DNA from: Bacillota bacterium
Lineage (GTDB): Bacteria > Bacillota > Sulfobacillia > JAJZIM01
NCBI GenBank assembly: GCA_021810565.1
Contig: JAJZIM010000026.1
Span: forward strand, 1-40,454
DNA: 40,454 bases
Reading direction: 5' to 3'
How positions within the stretch are numbered: position 1 is the stretch's first letter; every line of letters begins with the position of its first letter. The position numbers and the translations under genes are program-made. Below, one piece after another: positions 7,443 to 17,000 of this stretch. The notes beneath the pieces were generated by a model. It did not search any database and had not been told where the DNA came from. It was given only the letters and a program-made list of their open reading frames with translations.

Positions 7443-7472
7443 CCCCCACCGCTGCGGTGGGGGCCTTTGTTT
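7443..7472 (+). terminator. Intrinsic terminator after cytochrome gene
   Basis: CCCCCACCG and CGGTGGGGG form a perfect 9-bp stem with a 3-nt loop (7443-7463), followed by CCTTTGTTT. It closes the cytochrome transcript. Confidence 0.85.
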
Positions 7473-7503
7473 CGAGGTGGCCAGCGGGAAAAAGGTTTGG
7501 AGG

Positions 7504-9063
7504 ATGCCGAAGGCGAAAAGACCCCGGGGGTCGGCGGGAAAGCGATATCAAGGGAGGTTGGGGCCAGCGGATGCGGTAGCGGTGGCGGCGGGTGCCGGGG
7601 CCGCGGCAGTGGCCGGGCTCCTGCTCATAGCGCGAGGGAGTCTTGGGCGCAGGCTTGGCGCGGCGCGGCTCCGCTTGGAACGGGAGGCGCAGGAGGTGGC
7701 GGCCCAGGCCATCGCCTTGCTGCGTGAGACCGAGGTGTATCGGCTTTGGGCCGACTGGGACGCCGAGGCACCGCAGATCCGCCACCGGGCGGAGCTGTCC
7801 CTGGCGGCCGTGTCCGACGCGCACCGTCTTCTGGACCAGGCGGCGGGGCAGGCGCGGCGGCTTGTCCCTGCTGCCCGGGACGGCTTGGCCCAGGCTGCGC
7901 GGCGGCTGGGGTCGGCCCGCTCCGAGTTGGAGCAGGCGGTGCGCACGAGGCAAGGGGTGGAGCGGCGCTACGGCGAGTTGGCGACCCAATGCCGCGCCCT
8001 GGAAGGGCGGGACGGAACGTCCCTCCTGGCGAGCCTGGCGGCCTACGACACCGCCGACTTGGCGAAGCGGGAGCGGGAGACCCGGGAAGTCTTGTCCGCC
8101 GCGGTGCGGGGGGGCCATCCCGCAGCCATGTCCCAGGCCGCCGCGCAACGCGCCGCTTTGCTGGAGGAGCTGGAAGATGCGGCGAAGGCTCCCGCCAGGC
8201 TGCGGCAGCTTGACGCGGGCCGGGAGGAGGTGCGCCGGATCCTGGAGCAGGGGCAAGCTTCCGACCAGGTGATGGCCGAAGGGACGGCGCAGTTGGAGGA
8301 ACTGGCCGCCGGGAGCCGCCGATTGGAGTCGGAACGGGATGCCGGACGGCTGCGCCAAGGGGTGGAGGACTTGGAGGGGCGGCTGGAGCGGCTGGCCGAC
8401 TCCGCCAGGGAGGTCCTGGACTTGGCGGGGTCGTTGCCCGGGCGTCTCGCCACGGCGAGGCAGCGCCTGAGGGTTGTCCAGGAGGCGCAGCGCGACTTGG
8501 CCGTCGCCCAGGCCCGGGAGCGGCGGCGGGTCATTCCCGAGGTGGCCCAAGAGGCGGCGCGATCCGCACAGCAGGCGGCGGAAGCGATACGTTCGGCACA
8601 GCTCGCCCTGGGCCGGGCAGAGGAGGCCCTCGGAACGCGGGACCTGCCGGCAGCCAAGGAGTCGTTGATCCGAGGGGAGGCGGCCTTGGACGAGGCTGCG
8701 GCGCCCCTGGCGGCGGCTTTTGAGGTCATGGCGTCCTGGGACCGCCTGCTGGACCGGGCGGCGGAGCGGGTCGCGGCGGCGGCGGAGGACATCGCCGCGC
8801 TCGAGGAGCGATTGCGGCGAGGGAAAATTCCCGAGGAACTGGCCCCTCAACTGGCGGCCCTGGCGGAACAGGCGGCGGCGCTGGCGGGCCAGACTGGGCC
8901 GGTGGATCCGGAGCAGATGCTGCGGCAGGCCGAGGAACTGGCGCAACGGATCGACGAACTGGGCGGGCGCAGGGCTCGACGGCACGAAGGGCGTGACCGG
9001 GAGGAGGAGCACCACCACGGACACCATCGGAAGCATCACCACCGGCACCGCCGCGGTTGTTGA
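7504..9063 (+). CDS. Long coiled-coil membrane-anchored protein with His-rich tail
   Basis: The roughly 519-residue product has a basic N terminus. One hydrophobic segment follows (DAVAVAAGAGAAAVAGLLLI). Then come about 430 residues rich in Ala, Glu, Arg, Leu and Gln with heptad character, typical of a rod-like coiled coil. The last 20 residues are dominated by histidine (HHHGHHRKHHHRHRR) and end in cysteine, a probable metal-binding tail. ATG 7504 is preferred; a GTG at 7477 lies just after the terminator and has no SD. No domain family is recognised. Its place before a metal-type MerR gene suggests a link to metal stress, but low complexity makes any assignment weak. Confidence 0.7.
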   Translation: MPKAKRPRGSAGKRYQGRLGPADAVAVAAGAGAAAVAGLLLIARGSLGRRLGAARLRLEREAQEVAAQAIALLRETEVYRLWADWDAEAPQIRHRAELSLAAVSDAHRLLDQAAGQARRLVPAARDGLAQAARRLGSARSELEQAVRTRQGVERRYGELATQCRALEGRDGTSLLASLAAYDTADLAKRERETREVLSAAVRGGHPAAMSQAAAQRAALLEELEDAAKAPARLRQLDAGREEVRRILEQGQASDQVMAEGTAQLEELAAGSRRLESERDAGRLRQGVEDLEGRLERLADSAREVLDLAGSLPGRLATARQRLRVVQEAQRDLAVAQARERRRVIPEVAQEAARSAQQAAEAIRSAQLALGRAEEALGTRDLPAAKESLIRGEAALDEAAAPLAAAFEVMASWDRLLDRAAERVAAAAEDIAALEERLRRGKIPEELAPQLAALAEQAAALAGQTGPVDPEQMLRQAEELAQRIDELGGRRARRHEGRDREEEHHHGHHRKHHHRHRRGC

Positions 9064-9205
9064 GGGGTCTCCCCGGGGGGCCGGCGTGCCCGGGCCCGAC
9101 GGGCGCCGGTCCGAGTGCATCGGGGTGAAGGTGCCATGGCCCGTCAACCGGATGGACAACAAGTCAGGGCGTGGGAGCGGAACCCTTGAACGAGGAGGGA
9201 GGGCC

Positions 9206-9601
9206 GTGCGGATAGGGAAGTTGGCCGAAACGATGGGACTGAAACCGTCCACCCTTCGCTATTATGAACGGGAGGGTCTCTTGGCGGCGCCACGGCGGAC
9301 TGCCGCCGGATACCGCGACTACGGCCCGGAGGACCAGGCTGTTCTTCGCTTCGTGCGCCAGGCGCAGGAAGTTGGGCTGACCTTGGAGGAGATCGGGACG
9401 GTGCTCCAACTGCGCCGCGGTGGGGCCTGTCCCTGCGGGTACGTGGCAAAACTCTTGGAGCAAAAGACCGCCGCCGTGGAGCGCAAGATCCGGGAGCTGG
9501 AGGATTTCCTGCGCGAGCTTTCGGCCCTGCGGGAGAGGGCGGCAAGGGGGATCCAGGACACCGGGCGCTACTGCGAAATCATCGAGGAACGCGGCCCTTG
9601 A
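9206..9601 (+). CDS. MerR-family metal-responsive activator
   Basis: MerR proteins bend and untwist promoters with long spacers when they bind their inducer. The 131-residue protein has the N-terminal winged helix (RIGKLAETMGLKPSTLRYYEREGLL, then AGYRDYG), a long dimerisation helix and candidate metal ligands C75 and C77 (GACPCG) and C123 (RYCEIIEE). Cysteines at these places fit the heavy-metal branch; which metal is bound cannot be read from sequence, though the target gene copA favours copper. The GTG start at 9206 follows GAGGAGGGAGGG. Its stop codon overlaps the -35 box of the operator-promoter that reads into copA. Confidence 0.9.
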   Translation: MRIGKLAETMGLKPSTLRYYEREGLLAAPRRTAAGYRDYGPEDQAVLRFVRQAQEVGLTLEEIGTVLQLRRGGACPCGYVAKLLEQKTAAVERKIRELEDFLRELSALRERAARGIQDTGRYCEIIEERGP

Positions 9602-9629
9602 CCTTGCACCTGGGTGCAAGGTGTAGCAT
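9598..9629 (+). promoter_or_regulatory. MerR-type operator-promoter of copA
   Basis: TTGACC (9598-9603) and TAGCAT (9624-9629) are separated by 20 bp, the overlong spacing that MerR activators require. The spacer region contains a perfect dyad with ten-base arms ACCTTGCACC and GGTGCAAGGT around TG (9601-9622). This is a classic arrangement for metal-induced MerR promoters. It directs transcription into the copA start at 9651, now cut off by the IS. Confidence 0.92.
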
Positions 9630-9630
9630 G

Positions 9631-9649
9631 GACGGCAGGAGGTGCCGTC
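9631..9649 (+). promoter_or_regulatory. Copa ribosome site flanked by a 6-bp inverted repeat
   Basis: GACGGC (9631-9636) and GCCGTC (9644-9649) flank AGGAGGT, so the SD would sit exactly in a hairpin loop just before the GTG start at 9651. The predicted transcription start is near 9635, so the left arm may be only partly transcribed; the dyad could act at DNA level or be chance. Confidence 0.4.
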
Positions 9650-9650
9650 C

Positions 9651-9683
9651 GTGTTGCAGGAGGTGGAGTTCAGCGTCGAGGGG
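9651..9683 (+). pseudogene. copA: 5' fragment of copA (first 11 codons), cut by IS607-type element
   Basis: The GTG at 9651 follows AGGAGGTG and encodes MLQEVEFSVEG before the frame enters foreign DNA and stops at 9695. These residues are the first strand of a heavy-metal-associated domain. Joined to the sequence at 36260, the frame reads ...VEFSVEG-FHCTSCALAVERAL, a perfect metal-binding motif. This fragment keeps the MerR-controlled promoter; the rest of the gene lies 26.6 kb away. Confidence 0.9.
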
Positions 9684-9746
9684 GCTATCAACTGATAGGG
9701 TCTCCGTAGTATTGCAATCCGTCTCATGGTGTTGTATACTAATGCC

Positions 9747-9911
9747 ATGAAGCTATCCGACTGGGCCAGGCAGCAAGGGATCCAATACAAAACGGCGTAC
9801 CACTGGTTCAAGAGCGGCATCCTGCCGGTCCCCGCGCAGCAACTGCCCACGGGAACCATCCTGGTCCATCCGGATGCGCCGGAGAACCGAGGAACCGCCC
9901 TGTATGCCCGG
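9747..9911 (+). pseudogene. tnpA: 5' part of IS607 tnpA (55 codons)
   Basis: The frame begins MKLSDWARQQGIQYKTAYHW, the MerR-like DNA-binding N terminus typical of IS607 TnpA. It continues through PTGTILVH to ALYAR, the start of the catalytic YARVS motif. At that point it enters the 24.3-kb element. Joined to 34217 it gives YARVSSNDQKSDLDRQ, an intact resolvase core. The recombined gene would be 201 aa, the usual length of the family. Confidence 0.9.
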
Positions 9912-11507
9912 GTTTCCACCCATGGAACGCAATATGACGTCAACGCTCTGGGTGCCCTCGGGGCCGCCTGGGTCCGCGGGCAAGGGTATGGTGAACTCGA
10001 TGCGGACGTTCCCTCCGTCGAGGTCCACCACCACCCGGTTCACCAGGAGGCGCACCAGCCGCTGCCGATCCGCGAAGCCGAGATCCTCCAGGCCTTCGCT
10101 CACCCGGCTGAAGAAGGTCCGGAAGGCGGTCAATAGCGCGGCGACCTGTTCCCGGTCCTGCCGCCGCGCCTTCCACTGCTCCAGTTCCGCCGCGGCCTCG
10201 CGCCGGCGGCGGTTCAGCTTCGCCAGGCGCTCGTCCAGTCCGGCCCGCTCGATCTGCTCGCTTTGGTACAGATCCAATAGGCGCTCCTGCTGGCGCTTTA
10301 GGCCGGCGACTTCCGCCCGGAGTTCCTGCTCCCGGGCATCCTCGCCGCCTGCCTGGGCCAGCCTGTTTTCGTAGGCCTGCCGCAGGATGTCCGGCTCGCG
10401 CATGACCTCCAGGATCTTGCCCCAGACCGCCGCCTCCAGCTCGTCGGCCCCGGTGCGGGATGGCCGGGGGCAAAGCCTGTCCTTGCCCGTGCTCTGAGGA
10501 TCGAAAGCGCTGCAGCAGTAGCGGCGCTTGCCGTGGTTCGCCGCCCCCGACATGGCCGCCCCGCACCGGCCGCAGCGGACGAGGCCCTTCAGGAGGTACT
10601 CGTGCCGCTTGTTGTTGCGGGGGGCGAAGCGGCTGTTCTCGGCCAGCCGCCGCTGGGCCAACTCCCAGGTGTCGGGGTCCACGACGGGCGGCACCGCCAC
10701 CTCGATCCAGTCCTCCTCGGGACGCGGCCGCTTGCGGGTCTTGCGGTTCCTGCGGTAGGACGGCTGGGGCTGCGGCCCCTCCACGTACTCGTTGCGCCGG
10801 TAGAGGAAGATGCCCTTGTAGGTGGGATTGCGCAGGATGCGGTTGACGGTGGACTCCCGCCAAAACTCGCCCCCGCCGGGGGTGGGGATGGCGCGGTCGG
10901 TGAGGGTGCGGGCGATCCCCCGGCAGGACAGCTTTTCCTCGATCAGGAGGCGGAACATCTCCCGCACCGTGGCCGCCGCCTCGTGCACGGCCAGGGTGGC
11001 GCGGTGCTCGCCGTCCCGCGGCACGTAGCGGTAGCCGAAGGGAACGTAGCCGCCCATGAGGGCGCCCTGCTTCGCCCAGTACTGCTTGCCCCGGCGGGTG
11101 CGCTCGCTGATCTTCTCCCGCTCGTACTCGGCAATGATCCCCTGCATTCCCAGGAGCAGTTGCCCCTCGGGATTGTCCTCGGGCTGGCCGTGGAGCAGCT
11201 CCACGGCGACGCCTTCTTTTTCCCATTCCTCGAAGAGCACGTACTGCACCCCCAGCTTGCGGGCCAGGCGGTCCAGGGAGTGGACCAGCACCTTCTCGAA
11301 CCGGCCGGCGCGGGCGTCGTCCCGCAGCCGCTCCAGCCGGGGCCGCGCAAGCGTGGCGCCGGAGTAGCCCTCGTCCACGTACTCTTCGATCACCTCGTAG
11401 CCTTTCTCTTGGGCGTGCTCCCGGAGGGCCGCCAATTGGCTCTGGACCGTCTCCTCCTTCTCCTGGCGGTCGCTGGAGACCCGGGCGTAGATGGCCACCC
11501 TGGTCAT
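9753..11507 (-). CDS. Large serine recombinase (element integrase)
   Basis: The 584-residue enzyme has an N-terminal resolvase domain with catalytic S11 in IYARVSSDRQ. A recombinase domain follows (RGIARTLTDRAIPTPGGGEFWRE, then ILRNPTYKG). A zinc ribbon (CGRCGAAMSG, YCC, C) and a long coiled-coil segment complete it. This is the standard order for phage- and transposon-type large serine integrases. The ATG at 11507 follows AAGGGGGATGGAGG. The last 53 codons (below 9912) lie outside the element, antisense to IS607. In the excised circle the frame would instead run into the right end and stop after 20 residues (about 553 aa in total). The C-terminal tail therefore differs between integrated and circular forms. 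Confidence 0.93.
   Translation of the reverse strand: MTRVAIYARVSSDRQEKEETVQSQLAALREHAQEKGYEVIEEYVDEGYSGATLARPRLERLRDDARAGRFEKVLVHSLDRLARKLGVQYVLFEEWEKEGVAVELLHGQPEDNPEGQLLLGMQGIIAEYEREKISERTRRGKQYWAKQGALMGGYVPFGYRYVPRDGEHRATLAVHEAAATVREMFRLLIEEKLSCRGIARTLTDRAIPTPGGGEFWRESTVNRILRNPTYKGIFLYRRNEYVEGPQPQPSYRRNRKTRKRPRPEEDWIEVAVPPVVDPDTWELAQRRLAENSRFAPRNNKRHEYLLKGLVRCGRCGAAMSGAANHGKRRYCCSAFDPQSTGKDRLCPRPSRTGADELEAAVWGKILEVMREPDILRQAYENRLAQAGGEDAREQELRAEVAGLKRQQERLLDLYQSEQIERAGLDERLAKLNRRRREAAAELEQWKARRQDREQVAALLTAFRTFFSRVSEGLEDLGFADRQRLVRLLVNRVVVDLDGGNVRIEFTIPLPADPGGPEGTQSVDVILRSMGGNPGIQGGSSVLRRIRMDQDGSRGQLLRGDRQDAALEPVVRRFVLDPLLPGPVG
9909..9913. other. attL of the 24.3-kb element (CGGGT core)
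   Basis: CGGGT here and at 34214-34218 is the only sequence shared at the two junctions. Joining across it restores the tnpA frame, so strand exchange happened within these 5 bp. Large serine recombinases exchange at a central dinucleotide; GG or GT inside this core fits. Confidence 0.75.
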
Positions 11508-11540
11508 CCTCCATCCCCCTTCCCTTCCTGCGTCGATCAG

Positions 11541-11696
11541 AGGCCCTACAAAACGGTTCTGGAGGGCCTGAGCGACGATATGCCGCCGTATCCAGGCGCT
11601 AAGATCATTCCAGGTATTCCTCCCGCAGCGATACGCCTTACTGATCCCGCGTTCTTATCCTGAGGCCAGTGTAGGGGTCTACACAGGGAATGTCAA
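11541..11696 (-). promoter_or_regulatory. Integrase promoter and structured leader
   Basis: On the minus strand TTGACA (11691-11696) and TACACT (11668-11673) are exactly 17 bp apart, a near-perfect sigmaA promoter. The leader to the integrase ATG is about 150 nt. It contains an inverted repeat AGGCCCT/AGGGCCT (11541-11547 and 11563-11569). The repeat may be a regulatory hairpin or an operator half; no gene for a dedicated repressor is evident. Confidence 0.75.
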
Positions 11697-11719
11697 GCCA
11701 GTTCCTGCAACCCGTTCCG

Positions 11720-12244
11720 TCACGGCTTCCGCCTGGCGCGGCCAAGGGCGAGGAGGAAAACGACGCCGGCGGCTCCCGCCGCCGCGCCGTACCAGAAGGT
11801 GCCGGGGGGCCAGATGCTCCCGATCTCCCGGCGCAGCGCGGTGCAGGCGGCCGAGTCTTGGACGATGGCCACCTGAGCCCCCACCTGACATCGGTAGCTC
11901 CAGGAGGTCTGGGGACCGGCCCGCAGGACCTTGCCCAGGCCGTTCAGGTCGCCCGCGACATAGGCGAGGAGCAGCAGGAACACGAGGGCCGCCGCGCGGA
12001 AGAGGAAGCGGCGGTAGGTGCGCCCGGCGGCGGACGTGCTCCGGACCGGTCCCGGCGCTGGTTCGGAGGATGCGGCGGTCCTGCGCCGGCGCACCCGGCG
12101 GGAAAGGGCGCCAAGCACCCGGAAGACGGTTGGGAGCACACCCCCTGCGTGGACCCCGGTGGGCGCCCTGCGGGGCGGAACCTCCCGGAGGGGATCCCGC
12201 TCCCGGTCGAAGCTTTTCGGATCGAGCCGTACCGGCAAACGCAT
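11720..12244 (-). CDS. Small two-helix membrane protein, unknown function
   Basis: From ATG 12244 the product has 174 residues. A long basic N-terminal segment is followed by a transmembrane helix (FLFRAAALVFLLLLAYVAGDL). A loop of about 50 residues with two cysteines (YRC, AAC) comes next, then a second helix (FWYGAAAGAAGVVFLLALG) and a basic tail. The frame is open further up (ATGs at 12382 and 12472), but those extensions are low-complexity and lack SD sites. The real start is uncertain. It ends just before the integrase promoter. No family is recognised. Next to a predicted defence operon it could be an accessory membrane component, which is speculation. Confidence 0.5.
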   Translation of the reverse strand: MRLPVRLDPKSFDRERDPLREVPPRRAPTGVHAGGVLPTVFRVLGALSRRVRRRRTAASSEPAPGPVRSTSAAGRTYRRFLFRAAALVFLLLLAYVAGDLNGLGKVLRAGPQTSWSYRCQVGAQVAIVQDSAACTALRREIGSIWPPGTFWYGAAAGAAGVVFLLALGRARRKP

Positions 12245-12517
12245 CGCCTTCCGCTGGGACCGTCTGCAGCTTTGCCCCTTGTTCTCTTCGCCGCCGAGGC
12301 GGCGTTTCCTTGCCCTGCGAGGCGGTCCAGAGTCGGTCCATCGGTCCAGGCCGGGGGTTCCGGCCGGATCAGCCGTGGACATTTCTTGAACCGGAGGAAA
12401 CCCGGATGGCACAAGAGCCGTCCATGCGGGTCCACCAGTTCGTCCATCCGTCCGTTCTTCCGTTCGTCCCAATGGGTGCGCCGCGCTTCACCCTTGCCTA
12501 TGCCCCCGCCATCCGCT

Positions 12518-13858
12518 ATGATGTGCACCACTCTCGGACAGGGGGTGGGGGAGACGCCGCTCACGGACTTGATCGAGGAGGAACTGCTTGCCGCCCTGGA
12601 GGGCAAGGCGAACCCGCAGGAGGTGCTGCGACGGCACTCCGGCTCCAAGGGGCCGCTGTATACGGCCCTGGCCCGGGCCACCGCGAAAGCCGTGGCTCGG
12701 TTCCTGGCGCTTCGCCGCCAAATCGAGGAACTGCGGACGAAGGGCGAGGCGGCGGGAAGGGCGGCCGAGGAGGCCGAAGGACGCGCGGGCAAGGCCGAGG
12801 CGCGGCTGAAGGCGGCCGAGGGCCAACTGGCCCAGGTGGCGAAGGCGATCGGAAGACAGCAGGCGCTGTTGGACCAGGCGAAGGAACTCGCCTCGGCAGG
12901 GTTCGGCCAGAAGGCGTTGGAGAAGGTGCGCCGGCTTCTCGTCCAGGCGGCTGCGGCAGATGGGGTCTCCCCGGCCGAGGCCGCCTCCCGCTTCCTCCAG
13001 GCGGCGGAGGACTACGGGCGGCTGATCGCCCTCCAGGCGCAGACCGAGAAGGCCCAACAGCAGGCCCAGGCAGCCGAGGCCGCCGCCCGGGAGCGCATCG
13101 CCCGCAGCAAGGTCCAGACCCAGGCGGTGGAAGGGGCCGAATGGTTTGTGAAGCAGCAAATCCCCTTCAGCACGGTGCTGGCCGTGCGCACCGTGGGCAT
13201 GCGGCTCAAGCTTCCCCCGGAGAAACTAGCGGAGGGGCTGGCGGAGGCCCTGGGGGAGTACGGTTCCCTGGAGGCGGTGCTCCGAGCCAAGGCCCAAGAG
13301 CGGGACGAGCTGATCCGGGAGGCGGAGAAGCTGCGGACGGGCAACGGGGCGCTGCAAAAGGAGCGGCGGCGGATCGAGGCGGCCTTGCAGGCGGTGGCGA
13401 CGGGCGGCAGACAAAGGGTGGAGGAGGCGCGCAAGGCGGCGGAGGCGGCGGTGCGCTCGGTCCGCCGAGAGGCGGAGGCGAGTTTGAACGCGGCCGCCGG
13501 CCGGGCGCTCGCGGCCATGGAGCGGTACGAGGCTGCGGCGAGACAGGCCGCGGAATTGGAGCAGGACGTCGGCTTCGCCCGGGCCCTGCGCTCCCGGGAC
13601 GAGGCGGCCTGGCGGACGGTGGACGCCGGGAGTTGGGCGGCACTGATGATCCATCTGCTGCGGTGGCTGGAGGCCCGCGGGCTGGACCCGACGGTGTTCC
13701 TCGCGGACAAGATCCCCCAGGCCTTGGTGGACAGCTTCCGGTTGCCGACGCTCTACGGGGATCCGCGCCTCAGCTTGAGGCAACTGGTCGTCTGGGTCTA
13801 CGCCGGGCTGCAGGGGACGGAGGCGGCGGCCAGCCTGCAGGCTGCTGGGGAGAAGTGA
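12518..13858 (+). CDS. Coiled-coil protein preceding the defence operon
   Basis: The product of about 446 residues begins with a short globular part (TPLTDLIEEELLAALEGKANPQEVLRRH). Long Ala/Glu/Arg/Gln coiled-coil segments follow. A compact middle region is present (EWFVKQQIPFSTVLAVRTVGMRLKLPPEKL), and a distinct C-terminal domain (SWAALMIHLLRWLEARGLDPTVFLADKIPQALVDSF) closes the protein. Tandem ATGs at 12518/12521 or a GTG at 12545 could start it; none has a strong SD. It reads toward the helicase gene after about 170 nt. No known family is recognised. The non-coiled parts look conserved enough to be functional, so a structural or sensor subunit of the following system is possible. Confidence 0.65.
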   Translation: MMCTTLGQGVGETPLTDLIEEELLAALEGKANPQEVLRRHSGSKGPLYTALARATAKAVARFLALRRQIEELRTKGEAAGRAAEEAEGRAGKAEARLKAAEGQLAQVAKAIGRQQALLDQAKELASAGFGQKALEKVRRLLVQAAAADGVSPAEAASRFLQAAEDYGRLIALQAQTEKAQQQAQAAEAAARERIARSKVQTQAVEGAEWFVKQQIPFSTVLAVRTVGMRLKLPPEKLAEGLAEALGEYGSLEAVLRAKAQERDELIREAEKLRTGNGALQKERRRIEAALQAVATGGRQRVEEARKAAEAAVRSVRREAEASLNAAAGRALAAMERYEAAARQAAELEQDVGFARALRSRDEAAWRTVDAGSWAALMIHLLRWLEARGLDPTVFLADKIPQALVDSFRLPTLYGDPRLSLRQLVVWVYAGLQGTEAAASLQAAGEK

Positions 13859-14031
13859 CCCTCGGTCCCAAAACCCAAGCGGGAATCATCTCCAGAAAGT
13901 CGAAAGATGGCGACGGATGCCGACGAGGTAGCGCCAGGAAAGTTGATCGGCACCCCGGGAAGGTGGGATGATGGCAGGAGGATGTTGCCACCTACACGGC
14001 GAATGATGTCGATATCTGCATCGGCAAGGCG

Positions 14032-17000
14032 GTGACGGCAACGGCCGACTGGACGGATATCGCCCCGGATGCTCTCGTGCGCGGCCCCTTTTTTCCCGAG
14101 ACGCTGCGGGTCGTCCGGGCGGTGCCCTTCGCCGGGGGGCTGCGCCTGGAGGCCGTGGGCACCGGCTCTCAGCGCTTTCTCCAGTACCGCCTGAGTACGG
14201 AGCAGTTGGCGCAGGTGGAGGTTTTGGAAGCCGGCAACGACTTTTTGGGCGACCCGGGGTTGTTCAAGCGCGGGGTGGAGGCCCTGCGCCTGGGGCTCGC
14301 CTACGAGTACGACCCCTATTTCGCCCTCTCCGTGGCCCGGGTGGATCCGCTGCCGCACCAACTGGAGGCGGTCTATCACTATTTTCTGCGCCTTCCCCGC
14401 ATCCGGTTTCTGCTGGCCGACGATCCGGGGGCGGGAAAGACCATCATGGCCGGTCTCCTGCTCAAGGAACTGAAGGCGCGGGGGCTGGCGCAGCGGGTAC
14501 TCCTGGTGGTCCCGGCCAACCTCACTTTCCAGTGGCAGCGGGAGATGGAGGAGAAGTTCCGGGAGCGCTTCGAGGTCGTCCGCGGGGAGCAGTTGCGGGC
14601 CACCTACGGCATGAACCCCTTCGCCGAGCGCAATCAGGTCATCACCTCCCTCCCCTGGGTGGCGCGCATCCCGGACGCCAAGGACAGCCTCTTGCGCTGT
14701 CCCCACTGGGATCTGGTGGTGGTGGACGAGGCGCACAAGATGAGCGCCACCCGCAAGCAGAAGACCCTGGCCTACCGGATCGGCGAGGAGTTGCGGGAGC
14801 GCACCGACCACCTGCTGCTTCTGACCGCCACTCCCCACAAGGGAGACAAGGACAACTTCTGCCTGTTCCTGGAGCTCTTGGACCGGGACGTGTACGCTGA
14901 TGTGCGCAGCCTGGAGGAGGCCATGGCCCGCAACTCCGCTCCCTTCTACCTGCGCCGCACCAAGGAGGCACTGGTCGGCTTCCCGGACCCCGAAACCGGC
15001 AAGGCGATGCGGCTGTTCACCCGGCGCGAGGTGCGCACGGCCAAGTTCGAGATGACCAGCCGGGAGATGGAGTTCTACCAGGAACTTACCCGCTATGTGG
15101 AGGAGCAGGCTACGGCGGCGGCCGAGGAGGAGAGTCCCCTGGCCAGGGCGACGGGTTTCTTGATGGCCATGCTGCAGCGACGGTTCGCAAGCTCGGTGTA
15201 CGCCTGTCGGAGGAGCCTGGAGCGCATGCAGCAGCGCCGGCAGGAGGTTCTCAAAAATCCCCAGAAGTACCTGCAGGAGCAGCAGAAGAAGGACTGGGAA
15301 GTGGAGGACCTGGAGGATCTGGAGGACGCCGAGCGGGAGCAGTTCGAGGCGGACCTGGAGCGGGCGGTGCTCCACTTCGATCCCACCAACCTGCGCGAGG
15401 AGATCCGCCAACTGGAGGGACTCATCGACCAAGCCCGGGCCTTGGAGGCCGCCGGGGTGGAGAGCAAGCTGGAAAAGCTGCGGCAGGTGGTCACCGACGG
15501 GAGGCTTTTCGCGGACCCGCAAATGAAGCTTCTGCTGTTCACCGAGCACAAGGACACCCTGGACTACCTGGCGGGCGACGGCAAGGACGGCAGGCCGCTC
15601 GGCAAGCTGCGGGAGTGGGGCTTGAAAGTCTGCCAGATCCACGGCGGCATGAAGATCGGCGATCGGGACACCCCGGGCACCCGCCTCTACGCCGAGCGGG
15701 AGTTTCGGGAATCGGCCCAGGTCCTGGCGGCCACGGAGGCGGCAGGCGAGGGGATAAACCTGCAGTTTTGCTGGTTCATGATCAACTACGACATCCCGTG
15801 GAACCCGGTGCGCCTGGAGCAGCGCATGGGCCGCATCCACCGCTACGGGCAGGAGCACGACTGCCTGGTTTACAACTTCGTGGCCCAGGGCACCCGGGAG
15901 GGCAAGGTGCTGCTGCGGCTTTTGGACCGGCTGGAGGAGATCCGCCAGGAGCTCAGTTCCGAGAGCGTCTTCGACGTCATCGGGGAGATCCTGCCTGGGA
16001 ACCAATTGGAGCGCATGTTTCGCGATCTTTACGCCCGCAAGACCAGCGTGCCGGACATCGAGGCGCGGCTGGTGAGCACCGTCAGCCCGGAGCGGGTGCG
16101 GGCCATCACCGAGTCGGCCCTGGAGGGGCTCGCCCGGCGCAGCTTGAACCTGGCTCCCCTGGTGGCCAGCCGCGCAGAGGCCAAGGAGCGGCGGCTGGTG
16201 CCCGAGGTGGTGGAGGGGTTCTTCCGGGAGGCGGCGCCGCTGATCGGGATCCAGGTCAAGCCCTTCGGCAGGGACGGACGCAGCTTCCGAGTCGACCATC
16301 TGCCGCGCCGTCTGTGGGCGGTCGGGCAGGACGAGGCCTTTCGTGCCCGCTGGGGGCACCTGGGCCACAGCTACCAGCAGGTGGTCTTCGACAAGGAGCG
16401 CCTGCGGGAGCAGCCCACCGCGGAGTGGGTGACGCCGGGCCATCCCCTTTTCGAGGTGGTGCGCGAGGCAACCCTGCGGGAGGCCGAGGAGGCCTTGCGA
16501 CGGGGCACGGTGCTGTACGAGGTGGGGGGCAAGGAACCCCGCCGGCTGGACCTGTACCGGGCCGCGGTGTTGGACGGCAACGGCAAGACGGTGCAGCAGC
16601 GGCTCTTCGTGGTGGAGGCGACCATGGATGGTGAACTGACGCTACGCCAACCTACGGCCTTCATCGACCTTCTGCCCGCTCCGGGGGCCACGCCGCCTAA
16701 CGGCACGACGCTGCCTGACCGGGAGCAGGCGGAGGCTTTCCTCTGGAACCAGGCCCTGGTGCCGTGGCAGGGGGAGTTGGCCGGGGAGCGCGAGCGGGCG
16801 GTGGGTGCGGTGGTCAAGCACGTGGGGATCTCCTTGGACGCCCTGCTGGCCCGGGCCAATTTTCAACTGAGTGAACTGCTGGATCGGCAGCAGGAGGATC
16901 CCCGGGCGCCCGGCATCGCCGGCCGCACGGCCCAGGCGGAGGAACACGTGCGGGAGCTTCTGGCGCGAAAGGAGCAGGCCGAACGTCGGTTGAGCCGGGA

